Of a stretch of 64,000 bases of DNA, positions 54,829 to 63,464 are shown one piece after another. Each line of letters begins with the position of its first letter. Positions within the stretch are counted from its first letter, which is position 1. The stretch covers positions 3,767,399-3,831,398 of the forward strand of contig NZ_LT745763.1 in the NCBI RefSeq assembly GCF_900166595.1. The letters are read 5' to 3'. The stretch is from Virgibacillus dokdonensis (GTDB taxonomy: Bacteria; Bacillota; Bacilli; Bacillales; Amphibacillaceae). The position numbers and the translations under genes are program-made. Below the pieces are notes generated by a model. The model did no database searches. It saw only the letters and a program-made list of their open reading frames with translations, and was not told where the DNA came from.

Positions 54829-55698
54829 CTATATCTTCATATCAACATTATAATGTGTGTTGGAAGAAAGCCTATAGGCGCTGAACGCTTCAAATTGGTT
54901 TACAAAATTATTCCAATTTTCTTTTAACATACGGATGGTATCATCTACCTTCATTTCGGAAAACTCATTCCACGATTCCCCAAATTGATTCTTTTGTATT
55001 TGCTTATATCCCTTCATCACCTCTTCATATTTATGCTGAAAGGAGATAACGTTTGATTTTAAAAATAAATGACTATACAGATTTTGCTCGTTTTGAACAA
55101 AGTGTTTTCCCTCCTGGATGTTGTTTATAGCATCCAACATTCGATCAGCAATATTTCTATACGGACCTTTCTTTTCCTTATGCTGGTTATATATAATCTC
55201 ATATGTTTCCAATGATTTATTAACCGTCTGCTCGAGCTTAGCACTTGTATAGTCTTGCACAACTGCAAGAAACTCATTTTTCACAGAGGAATGTGGTATA
55301 TTCTTAGCTATAAGATTTAACTTTTCCTTAGTTTGAAGATGGTACATACTTTCTATATCACTCGTCCATCCCTTAGAAAAATAATCATCATTTTGTCGCA
55401 ATGCCTCTTTTACTAAATTGGTTAAATAATCCTTTTCAACCTTAGATATCCCTTCTAGATTTTCAAAAAACGAAGAAAAGTATTTATCGAATTCTGTACT
55501 TTTGCTTTGCTCTGTTTTTATCTTATTAATGGTTAATTTTTGATTAGGTATTCTTATCGTATCTACTACATCTGAAAGTAATTGTTTTTCCAATTTAATA
55601 CTTGATGCATTCTTAATAGTAGTCTCACGAGGGACAGTATTTTTGAATAAATTACTCTGAAATAAGCTTTTATGAAAAGAAACATGATTTTTCAGCAT
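54829..55698 (-). CDS. Unknown helical protein next to the PPC-domain protein
   Basis: A 289-aa protein I do not recognise. It is hydrophilic and largely helical, Lys/Glu/Asn-rich, with heptad-like stretches (KVEKDYLTNLVKEALRQND, KYEEVMKGYKQIQKNQFG). No signal peptide, membrane helix or known catalytic motif was seen. ATG 55698 has AGGAGG upstream and is chosen over the longer frame from 55761. It begins 13 nt after the stop of the frameshifted secreted protein, so they are probably one transcript. A partner or effector role is possible. Confidence 0.65.
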   Translation of the reverse strand: MLKNHVSFHKSLFQSNLFKNTVPRETTIKNASSIKLEKQLLSDVVDTIRIPNQKLTINKIKTEQSKSTEFDKYFSSFFENLEGISKVEKDYLTNLVKEALRQNDDYFSKGWTSDIESMYHLQTKEKLNLIAKNIPHSSVKNEFLAVVQDYTSAKLEQTVNKSLETYEIIYNQHKEKKGPYRNIADRMLDAINNIQEGKHFVQNEQNLYSHLFLKSNVISFQHKYEEVMKGYKQIQKNQFGESWNEFSEMKVDDTIRMLKENWNNFVNQFEAFSAYRLSSNTHYNVDMKI

Positions 55699-55711
55699 AC
55701 AATACCTCCTT

Positions 55712-57066
55712 TTAATGCGGGCGATACATGGAATAAGCAAAATGGTAGAGAGAATTTTCATTTGAATCTAATATATTACCATTAGATAGAAAAACTATAG
55801 GTATAATATCGAAATAGTGATGACTTGCAGGAGCAGTGTATGCATACTTTCCTGCAGCCTCTTGAATAGACGGAATTTCGATTATAAAATTACCATTACG
55901 ATCTGTAGTACTAGATTCCATATAGACTTTATCGTTTCGCACAGCCACTATACGAGCTTCAACATTGGCATTTGGTACAGTAATACCATTTTCATCAAAT
56001 AATTGACCTTTAACATTGATGAAATTTTTAATACGATATTTATACCCGTATCCATAATCAATATATCCCTCTACATTATCATCTGTACTGATATTTGATA
56101 TCACAACTGACGTTCCCTCTTTAGCCTTTTCTCTTATATCTAGTGTGTATTTTTGATCAGCATCATATTCAAGTGATGTAGATTGAACTCTTAACAAATA
56201 TGTACCTGCTGGAAACACTATTGAATAATTTGTATTATCGCCAAGACCTGCGAGGGCATTTAGTTCGGGATCAAATATATCAAGTTGATAATTAGCTGAG
56301 GAAGGATTATTTAAATTAACAGTAAACGTTTTTTCTTCATCAACTTGAAAAATTATCCAATCCATGTCATAACCATTATCTATTGTTTGTCTCAAATAGA
56401 CATTATTTAAATTAGCTGATGCTTGATAAATATTGTCATCTGGTTCGTTCTGATCATGAGATGGGGAGTGTTGTACAATAAGGCAAACGGTGAATTTGGA
56501 TCTGCACCAGAAACAGAATTAACCGCAATGTAATAAATACCTCCCTCAGTTAATTTACTCAATTGCTCATTTTTTCCACCCCCATAGCTCGAAGTAACTA
56601 CTTCTTCTAAAGTCATTGTCTCTTCATTTAATTTAAAGAGGTGTAAATCATAATCAATAGATGTAGATTGAACTGTCTGCATTACAACCGTCAACTTCCC
56701 TGCCATACTATTTTCAAAGCGATACCACTTTTGCTGGCCTTCTTCTGTTATATAATCTTTATATACACCCTCAATATCAATAGCAGCTGCATTATTAGGA
56801 GAATCATTGGTAGCTTGATCAGATACTTTAGTAGGCTTAACTTCATTCTTTTTAACTCCTACACTTTTCTCTAACACCGATCTTGTGTTACCTTGTATTT
56901 TAATCATTTCCTCCGGTGACTCAAAATTTATAATTGTATTCTTCTCTAATGAGTTCTGAAGTTGAACTTTTGAAAAGTCTAATGTTTCACTGGCATTGAC
57001 ATAGTTAAAGAAACCAAAAACTGGAACGAGAAATGCTATAAGTAATGAAACTATAAATTTCTTCAT
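55712..57066 (-). pseudogene. Secreted PPC-domain protein broken by a frameshift
   Basis: Two overlapping frames (57066-56407 and 56395-55712) form one protein of ~450 aa. A signal peptide (MKKFIVSLLIAFLVPVFGF) starts it. Then come two pre-peptidase C-terminal-like (PPC) domains: first about 95-205 with NNAAAIDIEGVYKDYITEEG, GKLTVVMQTVQSTSIDYDLH, YYIAVNSVSGADPNSPFALL; second with DDNIYQASANLNNVYLRQTI and FPAGTYLLRVQSTS. A C-terminal carboxypeptidase-regulatory-like fold follows (VKGQLFDENGITVPNANVE). The frames join if one base is added near 56475-56479 (TTATTG then GTACAAC). Sequencing error or true decay cannot be told apart. No protease domain is present. Confidence 0.8.
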
Positions 57067-57612
57067 CCTCTCTTCCCCTTTAAATTATATCGAACTTTTT
57101 TGAAATTTATTTAGTTATTTTCGCAATAATCTTTTTTTTGAAATATAGTTTACTTTCTCACCCCAGAAAAAAGGCACCCAACTAGATGGAAAAAATTCTA
57201 CAACTTTACCGCGTGCATGTCGCAAGGATCACCTCCCAGCAAGTGGTTGATTCCTTCGACAGCGCACTCATTGTTTCGTAGCCCATGAGTGCGACCTGAA
57301 GAACCTTTTGCGAAAGTAAATACTCTATTGCCCTTTTCGTCTTATTACATTCACACCTTCCCTTTTACCGTAAACATCGGTAATAAAATGTTGCATGATT
57401 CCTTAAATTCCAATTGATTTTCTATATAAGGATGATGGCTGCTTTTCAACTTATGGACGATAGCATTGTTAAAACTCCATTTGGTAAGCAATAACGCTGA
57501 CCTATTCAGTATCTACTATTTCAACGTAATATTCAATTTCTGCCCTTCAACTTGATCGTAACAGTTATATTTGTTGTAGCAATTGCCTCTCATAACGTAT
57601 TCCCCCTACCCA
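57067..57612. other. Gene-free stretch with a strong hairpin
   Basis: No credible gene. A perfect 9-bp stem CGCACTCAT (57263-57271) with ATGAGTGCG (57285-57293) occupies the middle. The surrounding GC-richer 57205-57310 differs in composition from its flanks and may be the remnant of a mobile element, but none was identified. Confidence 0.45.
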
Positions 57613-58521
57613 TTATTGATAAATCGATCTCCATAAATAAAATGTAGCGTAGGCTTGCCAATTTGCCCAATTAGTCCCTATTTCGCGTACATATTCTTTA
57701 GTTGGCTTTTGTTTTAATCCTACCACCTGTTTGATTGCATTTTGCAATCCTACGTCAGCAATTGGAAAAGCATTAGGAACACGCAAACATCGCATTAATA
57801 CATAATGGGCTGTCCAAGAACCAATCCCTCTATATGCTGTCAGCATTTTTTCTGCTTCCTCTAAACTATTTGTAGCAAGTAATTTCTCCTTAGATATTTC
57901 GTTACAAACGATAGCACGTGCCATATCAATAATGTATTCACTTTTTCGTTTAGATAGCTGTAATGAAGTTAATTCGGACACAGATATATTTGCAATCACT
58001 TCCGGGGTTGGAAACAACCAAAACAATCTCTCATTCCATTGAACAGATGTCCCATATCGTTCTACTATCCTTCTTTTTAACTTATAAGCAAAGGAAAGGT
58101 TAATTTGTTGCCCGATAATTGCCCAACTTATTGCTTCAAAGAAATTCGGAATTCCTATTAGCCGCAGTCCATAATGAGTTTGGACAAGGCTCTTTAAATA
58201 AGGATCCTTCAAGGCGATTTTGTAAAAACCAGCTAGATTTGTATTTACATCGAACCATTCACTTACAAAGGTCGTAATTTTATCGCGATATGCTTCAGAA
58301 AAAGCGCAAGAGCTTTTCACAACTTTAACCAGCAATCCTCCACTCGTTGCTTCACGCAACACCATTAAAAAAACCACATCATCTATCTTTATTGCTTTTA
58401 TAATTTCATTTTTCACCACTTGATACATGCATTCATGGTTTGCATTAGCTAAATAATGTAGATTTTCTTGAAATTGAAACACTTCAGGAACCGCAATACT
58501 CCATTCTTTTTCTACTAACAT
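57613..58521 (-). CDS. alkA: DNA-3-methyladenine glycosylase II
   Basis: Base-excision repair enzyme that removes alkylated purines (3-methyladenine and others) from DNA. The 302-aa protein (from ATG 58521) has an N-terminal AlkA-type beta domain and a helix-hairpin-helix/GPD domain: FFEAISWAIIGQQINLSFAY, LTAYRGIGSWTAHYVLMRCL and the catalytic Asp in AFPIADVGLQ (Asp256 with this start). AGGGAG lies 8 nt before ATG 58521, so the GTG start at 58530 is less likely. It is divergent from adaA-adaB; in B. subtilis alkA is likewise part of the adaptive response induced by methylated AdaA. Confidence 0.92.
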   Translation of the reverse strand: MLVEKEWSIAVPEVFQFQENLHYLANANHECMYQVVKNEIIKAIKIDDVVFLMVLREATSGGLLVKVVKSSCAFSEAYRDKITTFVSEWFDVNTNLAGFYKIALKDPYLKSLVQTHYGLRLIGIPNFFEAISWAIIGQQINLSFAYKLKRRIVERYGTSVQWNERLFWLFPTPEVIANISVSELTSLQLSKRKSEYIIDMARAIVCNEISKEKLLATNSLEEAEKMLTAYRGIGSWTAHYVLMRCLRVPNAFPIADVGLQNAIKQVVGLKQKPTKEYVREIGTNWANWQAYATFYLWRSIYQ

Positions 58522-58602
58522 TGCAATCACTCCCTTTACTTTAGTTGTATCATACCTTTCACTCTAAAAGTTTCACTATCTTGCCACGATGTTTCTCATC
58601 CA

Positions 58603-58631
58603 TTCATCTATTTGCTTAAAACCGTTATAAT
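58603..58631 (+). promoter_or_regulatory. Probable adaA promoter
   Basis: -10 TATAAT (58626-58631) with a poor -35 (TTCATC, 58603-58608) and a 17-nt spacer. A weak -35 fits activation by methylated AdaA. No operator repeat was clear. Confidence 0.45.
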
Positions 58632-58660
58632 AAAAAGCATAAGGAAACGAGGTGAAACAC

Positions 58661-59227
58661 ATGACAAGTTCACTATCAGAAGAGCAATGGCACGCTATTA
58701 TAACAAACGACGCTGCTTTTGATGCTGTCTTTCTATACGGTGTTCGCTCAACGGGTATATTTTGTCGCCCCTCTTGTAAATCACCAAATCCTAAAAAAGA
58801 ATTTATTCGTATCTTTCAAAATTCCCAGCAAGCGTTGACAGAAGGTTACCGTCCCTGTAAACGTTGCAAGCCATGTGACGAACATATGCCTGATGAGGAA
58901 TGGGTTTTGCAAATAAAACAGTTTATTGATACGCATTACGCTGAGCCATTGACATTAGCTCGATTAGCGAAACATTGTCATGGAAGCCCTTATTATTTGC
59001 AACGAACATTTAAGAAAATGATGAAAATATCACCAAATGATTATATACAGCAAATACGCATTTCTCATGCAAAAAAACAGTTAATACAAACAGATAAATC
59101 CATTGCTGAAATAGGTATGAAAGTTGGTTTACCTAACACGCCTTACTTCATTACGCTATTTAAACAATACACCGGGAAAACACCCAAACAATTTCGATCA
59201 GCGTTTAAAACAAATGGATTAAACTAA
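58661..59227 (+). CDS. adaA: Methylphosphotriester-DNA methyltransferase and transcriptional activator AdaA
   Basis: Transfers a methyl group from methylphosphotriesters to its own Cys and then activates the adaptive response. The 188-aa protein has the Ada zinc domain (about 1-75) with GIFCRPSCKSPNPKKEF and CKRCKPC (four Cys ligands, one the methyl acceptor) and a C-terminal AraC-type DNA-binding domain (about 85-185) with SPYYLQRTFKKMMKISPNDY and TPYFITLFKQYTGKTPKQFR. ATG 58661 is used, with ACGAGGTG upstream. adaB follows 80 nt later; together they control alkA. Confidence 0.93.
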   Translation: MTSSLSEEQWHAIITNDAAFDAVFLYGVRSTGIFCRPSCKSPNPKKEFIRIFQNSQQALTEGYRPCKRCKPCDEHMPDEEWVLQIKQFIDTHYAEPLTLARLAKHCHGSPYYLQRTFKKMMKISPNDYIQQIRISHAKKQLIQTDKSIAEIGMKVGLPNTPYFITLFKQYTGKTPKQFRSAFKTNGLN

Positions 59228-59307
59228 AATTTTGACTTGCTTCCCAACGGAAAAATAACGAGCTTCACGAAAAATTTTAACCACATCTATATTGGAGGAG
59301 AGTTGTA

Positions 59308-59808
59308 ATGACCGTTTATTGGACAACTTGTAAACATGACACATGGGAATTTTATGCAGCTGCAACGGAAAAAGGATTGTGTTACCTAGGCCCGCGTCAT
59401 TTAGCAAAAAATGAAATGGAGGTGTTTTTACAGAAGCAATTACCTAATGAGAGGATGGAGGAAAACGATCAGCCATTAATTCCCTATATAGCTGAACTAC
59501 AAGAATATTTAAACGGGAACAGGAGGAACTTCGAACTTAAACTCGACCTTTATGGCACCCCTTTTCAGCAACAAGTTTGGCAAGCATTACAACAGATTCC
59601 GTTTGGACAAACAGTCACGTACTCTGATATTGCCAAATCTATCGAAAAACCAAAGGCAGTACGTGCTGTTGGAACAGCGATTGGAGCAAATCCGATTTTC
59701 ATCATCGTTCCTTGCCATCGAGTTATTGGAAAAGATGGTGCCCTTACAGGATTTCGCGGAGGTTTAGATATGAAAGAGCGGCTGTTATTATTTGAGAAAA
59801 AGGTGTAG
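59308..59808 (+). CDS. adaB: O6-methylguanine-DNA methyltransferase AdaB
   Basis: Suicide repair protein that moves the alkyl group from O6-alkylguanine to its active Cys. The 166-aa protein has the DNA-binding helix-turn-helix (TYSDIAKSIEKPKAVRAVGT), the invariant VPCHRV (Cys136) and the Asn hinge (GANPIF). It follows adaA in the same transcription unit, matching the B. subtilis adaA-adaB operon. GGAGGAGAG precedes the ATG. A hairpin with T-run (59815-59839) ends the operon. Confidence 0.95.
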   Translation: MTVYWTTCKHDTWEFYAAATEKGLCYLGPRHLAKNEMEVFLQKQLPNERMEENDQPLIPYIAELQEYLNGNRRNFELKLDLYGTPFQQQVWQALQQIPFGQTVTYSDIAKSIEKPKAVRAVGTAIGANPIFIIVPCHRVIGKDGALTGFRGGLDMKERLLLFEKKV

Positions 59809-59814
59809 AAACAT

Positions 59815-59839
59815 AATAACTGCATCATGTTATTTTTTT
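59815..59839 (+). terminator. Terminator of the ada operon
   Basis: Stem AATAAC (59815-59820) with GTTATT (59829-59834), then T residues. Short but well placed. Confidence 0.65.
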
Positions 59840-59953
59840 CTAAAAAGAACTTGGGTATGTAATTGCATAACTTGGCTTATCATTAAGCTTCCGTTTTTCC
59901 TTAGGAAGATTTAAATTCTTCTTTTCTGAAAGCAAACTCCCTTTTATAGTGCC

Positions 59954-60712
59954 CTACTTTTTCAACTTAAAGACAATAAAATCAGCACAGCGAAAATTCT
60001 CTTCAAAAGAAGGATATTTTTTTAACATTTCTTGAGATGGTTTTGGTTCTATTATTTTTTCTAATTCAAAACCAATTCCAAGTAAAGTATTCATATACGT
60101 CGTCAAAGTCCGATGGAATAGCAACACTTTCTCATCAACACCCAATCTTTGCTTATATACCCCTTCGTAAAAATATTGATCGACATCCCAGTGTAATTTG
60201 TTCCCACGGTGATCCTTATCCCATACACTTGCTGGCGTGACAAAGCATGGATGTAAAATAGAGAAAATAAAGGTGCCTCCATCAACTAATAAGCAATACA
60301 TCTCGTGAAACGCTTTTTCAATATTTGCAAGGTCTTGCATCACCATGTTTAAAACAATAATATCAAAACTAGCATTTGTTAAAAAATGCAAATCCTCGCA
60401 ATTTCCGTGGTGATATTCAATCGGTAATTCAACCGGTGTTCTATGTTTCGCCAACTCTAGCATTTTTGTGGAATAGTCTACAGCTGTTACTTTTGCTTTT
60501 GATTTTGCTAACAGTCTGCTAAAATAGCCTTCCCCACACCCAGCATCTAAAATCTTTTTGTTATTAACTGGTCCCAATAAAGAGAATAAAGTCGGGTTTA
60601 AAAACACTTCTTTATGTAAATCACCTTGTTCAGAATGATTTTCCGCATAAGATTTGGCAAAGCTATCCCATCTATTAATTGCTTCTTCGGCACCAATGTT
60701 CTTTTTCAACAC
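59954..60712 (-). CDS. SAM-dependent methyltransferase (class I)
   Basis: A 252-aa methyltransferase of the UbiE/MenG-like fold; substrate unknown. Motif I is KILDAGCGEGYFSRLLAK (residues about 54-71), followed by VTAVDYSTKMLELAK, the acidic NCEDLHF and MVMQDLANIEKAFHEMYCLL with GGTFIFSILHPCFV. It has a GTG start with GGGGGAAG upstream; TTG one codon on is possible. No neighbour suggests the substrate. Confidence 0.85.
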   Translation of the reverse strand: MLKKNIGAEEAINRWDSFAKSYAENHSEQGDLHKEVFLNPTLFSLLGPVNNKKILDAGCGEGYFSRLLAKSKAKVTAVDYSTKMLELAKHRTPVELPIEYHHGNCEDLHFLTNASFDIIVLNMVMQDLANIEKAFHEMYCLLVDGGTFIFSILHPCFVTPASVWDKDHRGNKLHWDVDQYFYEGVYKQRLGVDEKVLLFHRTLTTYMNTLLGIGFELEKIIEPKPSQEMLKKYPSFEENFRCADFIVFKLKK

Positions 60713-60787
60713 ACTTCCCCCCCCTCATTCATTTCACCTAAACTGGTACATCCTTTGCACATTATCGTGTAGTCAACTAGCTTGACT

Positions 60788-60883
60788 TTAGAAAAACTTG
60801 GTTTGTCGCCAAGTCTTATGGCGAATGGCGTAGTTTTTCTTATACTATAAACCTATAGACTTTTATGCTTTCCTATAGTGTTA
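60788..60883 (+). repeat. Double-hairpin repeat (family 2), full copy
   Basis: AGAAAAACTTGGTTTGTCGC, CAAGTCTTATGGCGAATGGC, GTAGTTTTTCTTATACTATA, then TATGCTTTCCTATAGTGTTA. Closely matches the copy at 19395. It sits between the methyltransferase and phosphatase genes, overlapping the phosphatase stop region. Confidence 0.85.
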
Positions 60884-61723
60884 AAAAGTAATCCATACCC
60901 CGGTTTTATCATCTGACATTTTAAATCTTGGATATCTTACACATTCCGGGTCATTAGCCTCAAGCTCGATTAAATCATTTGCATATGCTTGTAATCCTTT
61001 AGAAAGGATCTTGCTAATCATTACCTCCCAATAACAATCCTGTTCAGATACGCATTCTTTTGGAAGAAAAAACCCATCGGTAACCATCACAAGATGCTTT
61101 AATCCGTTTCTGTTTATTTTCCCAAATTCAATAAAATCGACTGCATCATTTTCGCCATTTAACACACCATAGCCAGCAAAAGTATTGCTTCTTTGTCTAA
61201 TGGAGATTAATACGTCTTCTACACCCTCCCTCAAATCTTTTTGTTTATGTATTCCTTTATCAATAAGCTCTTTCCACTTATTTATGGCAACTCCTTCTAA
61301 AAACTCTGTTTGCGCTCGTGTTAGCACTCTTACAAATCCACTATCATAAACGGCAAAAATCATACAGTCGCCTGTTTGAATAAAGTCTATCCTATTTGGA
61401 GAAATCTTTACTAAAGCTAGTGCTGTCCCCCATAATTGTTCTTTTTTTGATGTGTCAATCGAATATTCTTTCATTTTAGTCTGTAGTTGCATGTTTATCT
61501 TTGCAAAATCATCCAGAAAGCTATCGCAATGTTGAAGTGATTCATAATAATTCTTCACTAGGTTAGAGGCAATATAACCGCCTGTTTCGTTCTCCTGAGT
61601 AAAAAAAGGTATGATAGAGGAAGCGCCATCCGCTACCCCATAGACTGAAATATTATCATTGATGATGACGGCATCTTCATTACATTCACTGACACCTTTA
61701 CAAGTCACTGTTTCTATTTTCAT
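60881..61723 (-). CDS. PP2C-type protein phosphatase
   Basis: A metal-dependent serine/threonine phosphatase-like protein (280 aa) of the PPM/PP2C family. Metal-binding acidic residues appear as NEDAVIIND, GVADGASS and VMVTDGFF, with a late MSDDKTGVWIT. The core resembles orphan PP2C proteins rather than PrpC, SpoIIE or RsbU. ATG 61723 is chosen because of its GGGAGA site; the longer frame from 61795 includes a Cys-rich stretch (KKCIKSDCKYCSQ) that is probably not translated. No partner kinase is adjacent. Confidence 0.8.
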   Translation of the reverse strand: MKIETVTCKGVSECNEDAVIINDNISVYGVADGASSIIPFFTQENETGGYIASNLVKNYYESLQHCDSFLDDFAKINMQLQTKMKEYSIDTSKKEQLWGTALALVKISPNRIDFIQTGDCMIFAVYDSGFVRVLTRAQTEFLEGVAINKWKELIDKGIHKQKDLREGVEDVLISIRQRSNTFAGYGVLNGENDAVDFIEFGKINRNGLKHLVMVTDGFFLPKECVSEQDCYWEVMISKILSKGLQAYANDLIELEANDPECVRYPRFKMSDDKTGVWITF

Positions 61724-61803
61724 TCTAAAATCTCCCTGTGAACAATATTTACAATCACTTTTTATACATTTTTTGTCGTCTATCGTTTTTTCCAACAGAA
61801 CAA

Positions 61804-62030
61804 TTTATTAAACCTTTTTGTTCATTGAACGCACTTCTTTTAAAAGTAGTGCTAAAATAACATGTAAATCAAATGCATAGTGCTCATGATTTTTCCCCAT
61901 GTATTTCCGAACAAATATGAGATTACCAATTTCTATATCTGCGTTGACTTCTTCCGTACATTCTCTTTTTAATGCTAGATGAAGGTTCTCTCCATATTTT
62001 TGCCCGCCACCAGGTAAAATATAATACTAT
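61804..62030 (-). pseudogene. NUDIX hydrolase fragment
   Basis: A minus-strand open stretch reads [20 protein letters not shown] and [20 protein letters not shown], which is the NUDIX box (GGG-x5-E-x7-RE-x2-EE). Strands before the GGG and the C-terminal half are missing or scrambled, and no start codon precedes it. It is a relic, lying next to a phosphatase gene that is also broken. Confidence 0.75.
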
Positions 62031-62036
62031 CCACCC

Positions 62037-62584
62037 TTATCTATTATCCCATAAACGTGTATAACGAGTAGCCTGATCTGAAATGTTTAATTCATACACA
62101 TCAGGATTACTTAATTCTTTCCATTGCTCAAATCCAAAACTTTGATCATAATAATGCAGTAATAAAGAGATAATCCCGCCATGCGCAACAATAACTGTAT
62201 GTGTAGCATGACTTTCCACAATATCCTCGACTACTGATATAATGCGGTTCATTGCTTCATTACTCGTTTCTCCGCCTTCATACTTTAAATCAAGTTTATG
62301 GTAGGTCGCTTTCAGTTTATCCATCCAATCTGAAAAAAGGTAGAACTCAGTACACGTTCCGTTAAACGTTCTTCTTGTTCAATTTCTAAATTCTTAATGT
62401 CTGCAAATGGCTTTATCGATTGAATCGCTCGTAAAAATGGACTCGAAATAATTCGATCAACCTTTCGTTCTGATACAAAGCCAGCTAATTCTTTCGCTTG
62501 CAACCACCCTCTTTCTGTAAGTGGTGCGTCAGCTGCTTGCCCTTCCGCTTCACAATGCCTAATAACGTAAATTGTTTTATCCAT
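62037..62584 (-). pseudogene. Histidine-phosphatase gene with a frameshift
   Basis: A phosphoglycerate-mutase-like phosphatase of ~182 aa in two frames. The first starts at ATG 62584 with the catalytic RHCEAEG motif (about residues 9-15) and SSPFLRAIQSIKPF. The second carries the C-terminal part, SDWMDKLKATYHK, YEGGETSNEAMNR and VIVAHGGIISLLLHYY (second catalytic His). They join if the six-T run (near 62330) had seven. It may be a real mutation or a homopolymer error; the sequence is otherwise normal. Confidence 0.82.
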
Positions 62585-62768
62585 TTTATCGCCTCTATTC
62601 ATTTTTATTTTCCACCTCATCATAACATTTATTTTCAGATATATCTTATGATGCAAAATATTAAATAAATCGGAAACAAAATAAGCCCACATCAGCGATG
62701 ATATGCTCCCAATATGGTAGACAGAGAAATAATAAAAACTCTTTACTACGATATTGGGGGCATTTTCT

Positions 62769-63464
62769 ATGTCTAAAAGAAGAAGTAAACATACGTTAGA
62801 TGAAAGAATCGAGGCGGTATTACGTGTGATTGAGGGGATGGCGTCTGTCAGTACGATTGCTAAAGAATACGCTGTTGACCGTACTACGATTAACTCATGG
62901 GTGCGTAAATACGAAGCAGATGGGGTGGATGGTTTAAAGGAAGCGAGGACATGGAAGAAGTATTCCGGCGAACTGAAAAGGGAAGCTGTTGAATTTTATC
63001 TAAATGGAGAAGGCAGTCTGAGAATGACTTGTGAGAAGTTTAATATTTCATCTAATTCGGTTTTACGTCAATGGATAAACCAGTATACTAGTGGGAAAGA
63101 GATAAAATCTACTAGTAAAGGAAGAGAAACCATGACAAAAGGGCGTAAAACCACACTTCAAGAACGCATTGAAATTGTGCAATATACGATTGCGAACGAG
63201 CACAATTATCATGAGGCGGCTAAAAAGTATAACGTTTCTTATCAACAAGTATATAGCTGGCTGCGTAAATATGAAAAAGATGGGAAACAGGGTCTTCAGG
63301 ATCGTCGTGGAAAAACACTAGAAACAAAGGCTAGCTTTACCGAAGAGGAGAAATTACAACTTCGTATTAAAGAATTGGAACACCGTAATCAGTATTTAGA
63401 GGCGGAGAATGGCTTATTAAAAAAGTTGAAGGAAATCGAAAGGGGGATGGGACAGCGCGACTAG
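62769..63464 (+). CDS. IS3-family transposase OrfA
   Basis: DNA-binding subunit (231 aa) with three helix-turn-helix units: VSTIAKEYAVDRTTINSWVR, LRMTCEKFNISSNSVLRQWI and YHEAAKKYNVSYQQVYSWLR, then a leucine-zipper helix (LRIKELEHRNQYLEAENGLL). ATG 62769 is the probable start. A_AAA_AAG at 63419-63425 is a canonical -1 slippery site, after which the frame runs open into OrfB. It is longer than the OrfA at 4465 (173 aa), so this is a different IS3 member. Confidence 0.9.
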   Translation: MSKRRSKHTLDERIEAVLRVIEGMASVSTIAKEYAVDRTTINSWVRKYEADGVDGLKEARTWKKYSGELKREAVEFYLNGEGSLRMTCEKFNISSNSVLRQWINQYTSGKEIKSTSKGRETMTKGRKTTLQERIEIVQYTIANEHNYHEAAKKYNVSYQQVYSWLRKYEKDGKQGLQDRRGKTLETKASFTEEEKLQLRIKELEHRNQYLEAENGLLKKLKEIERGMGQRD

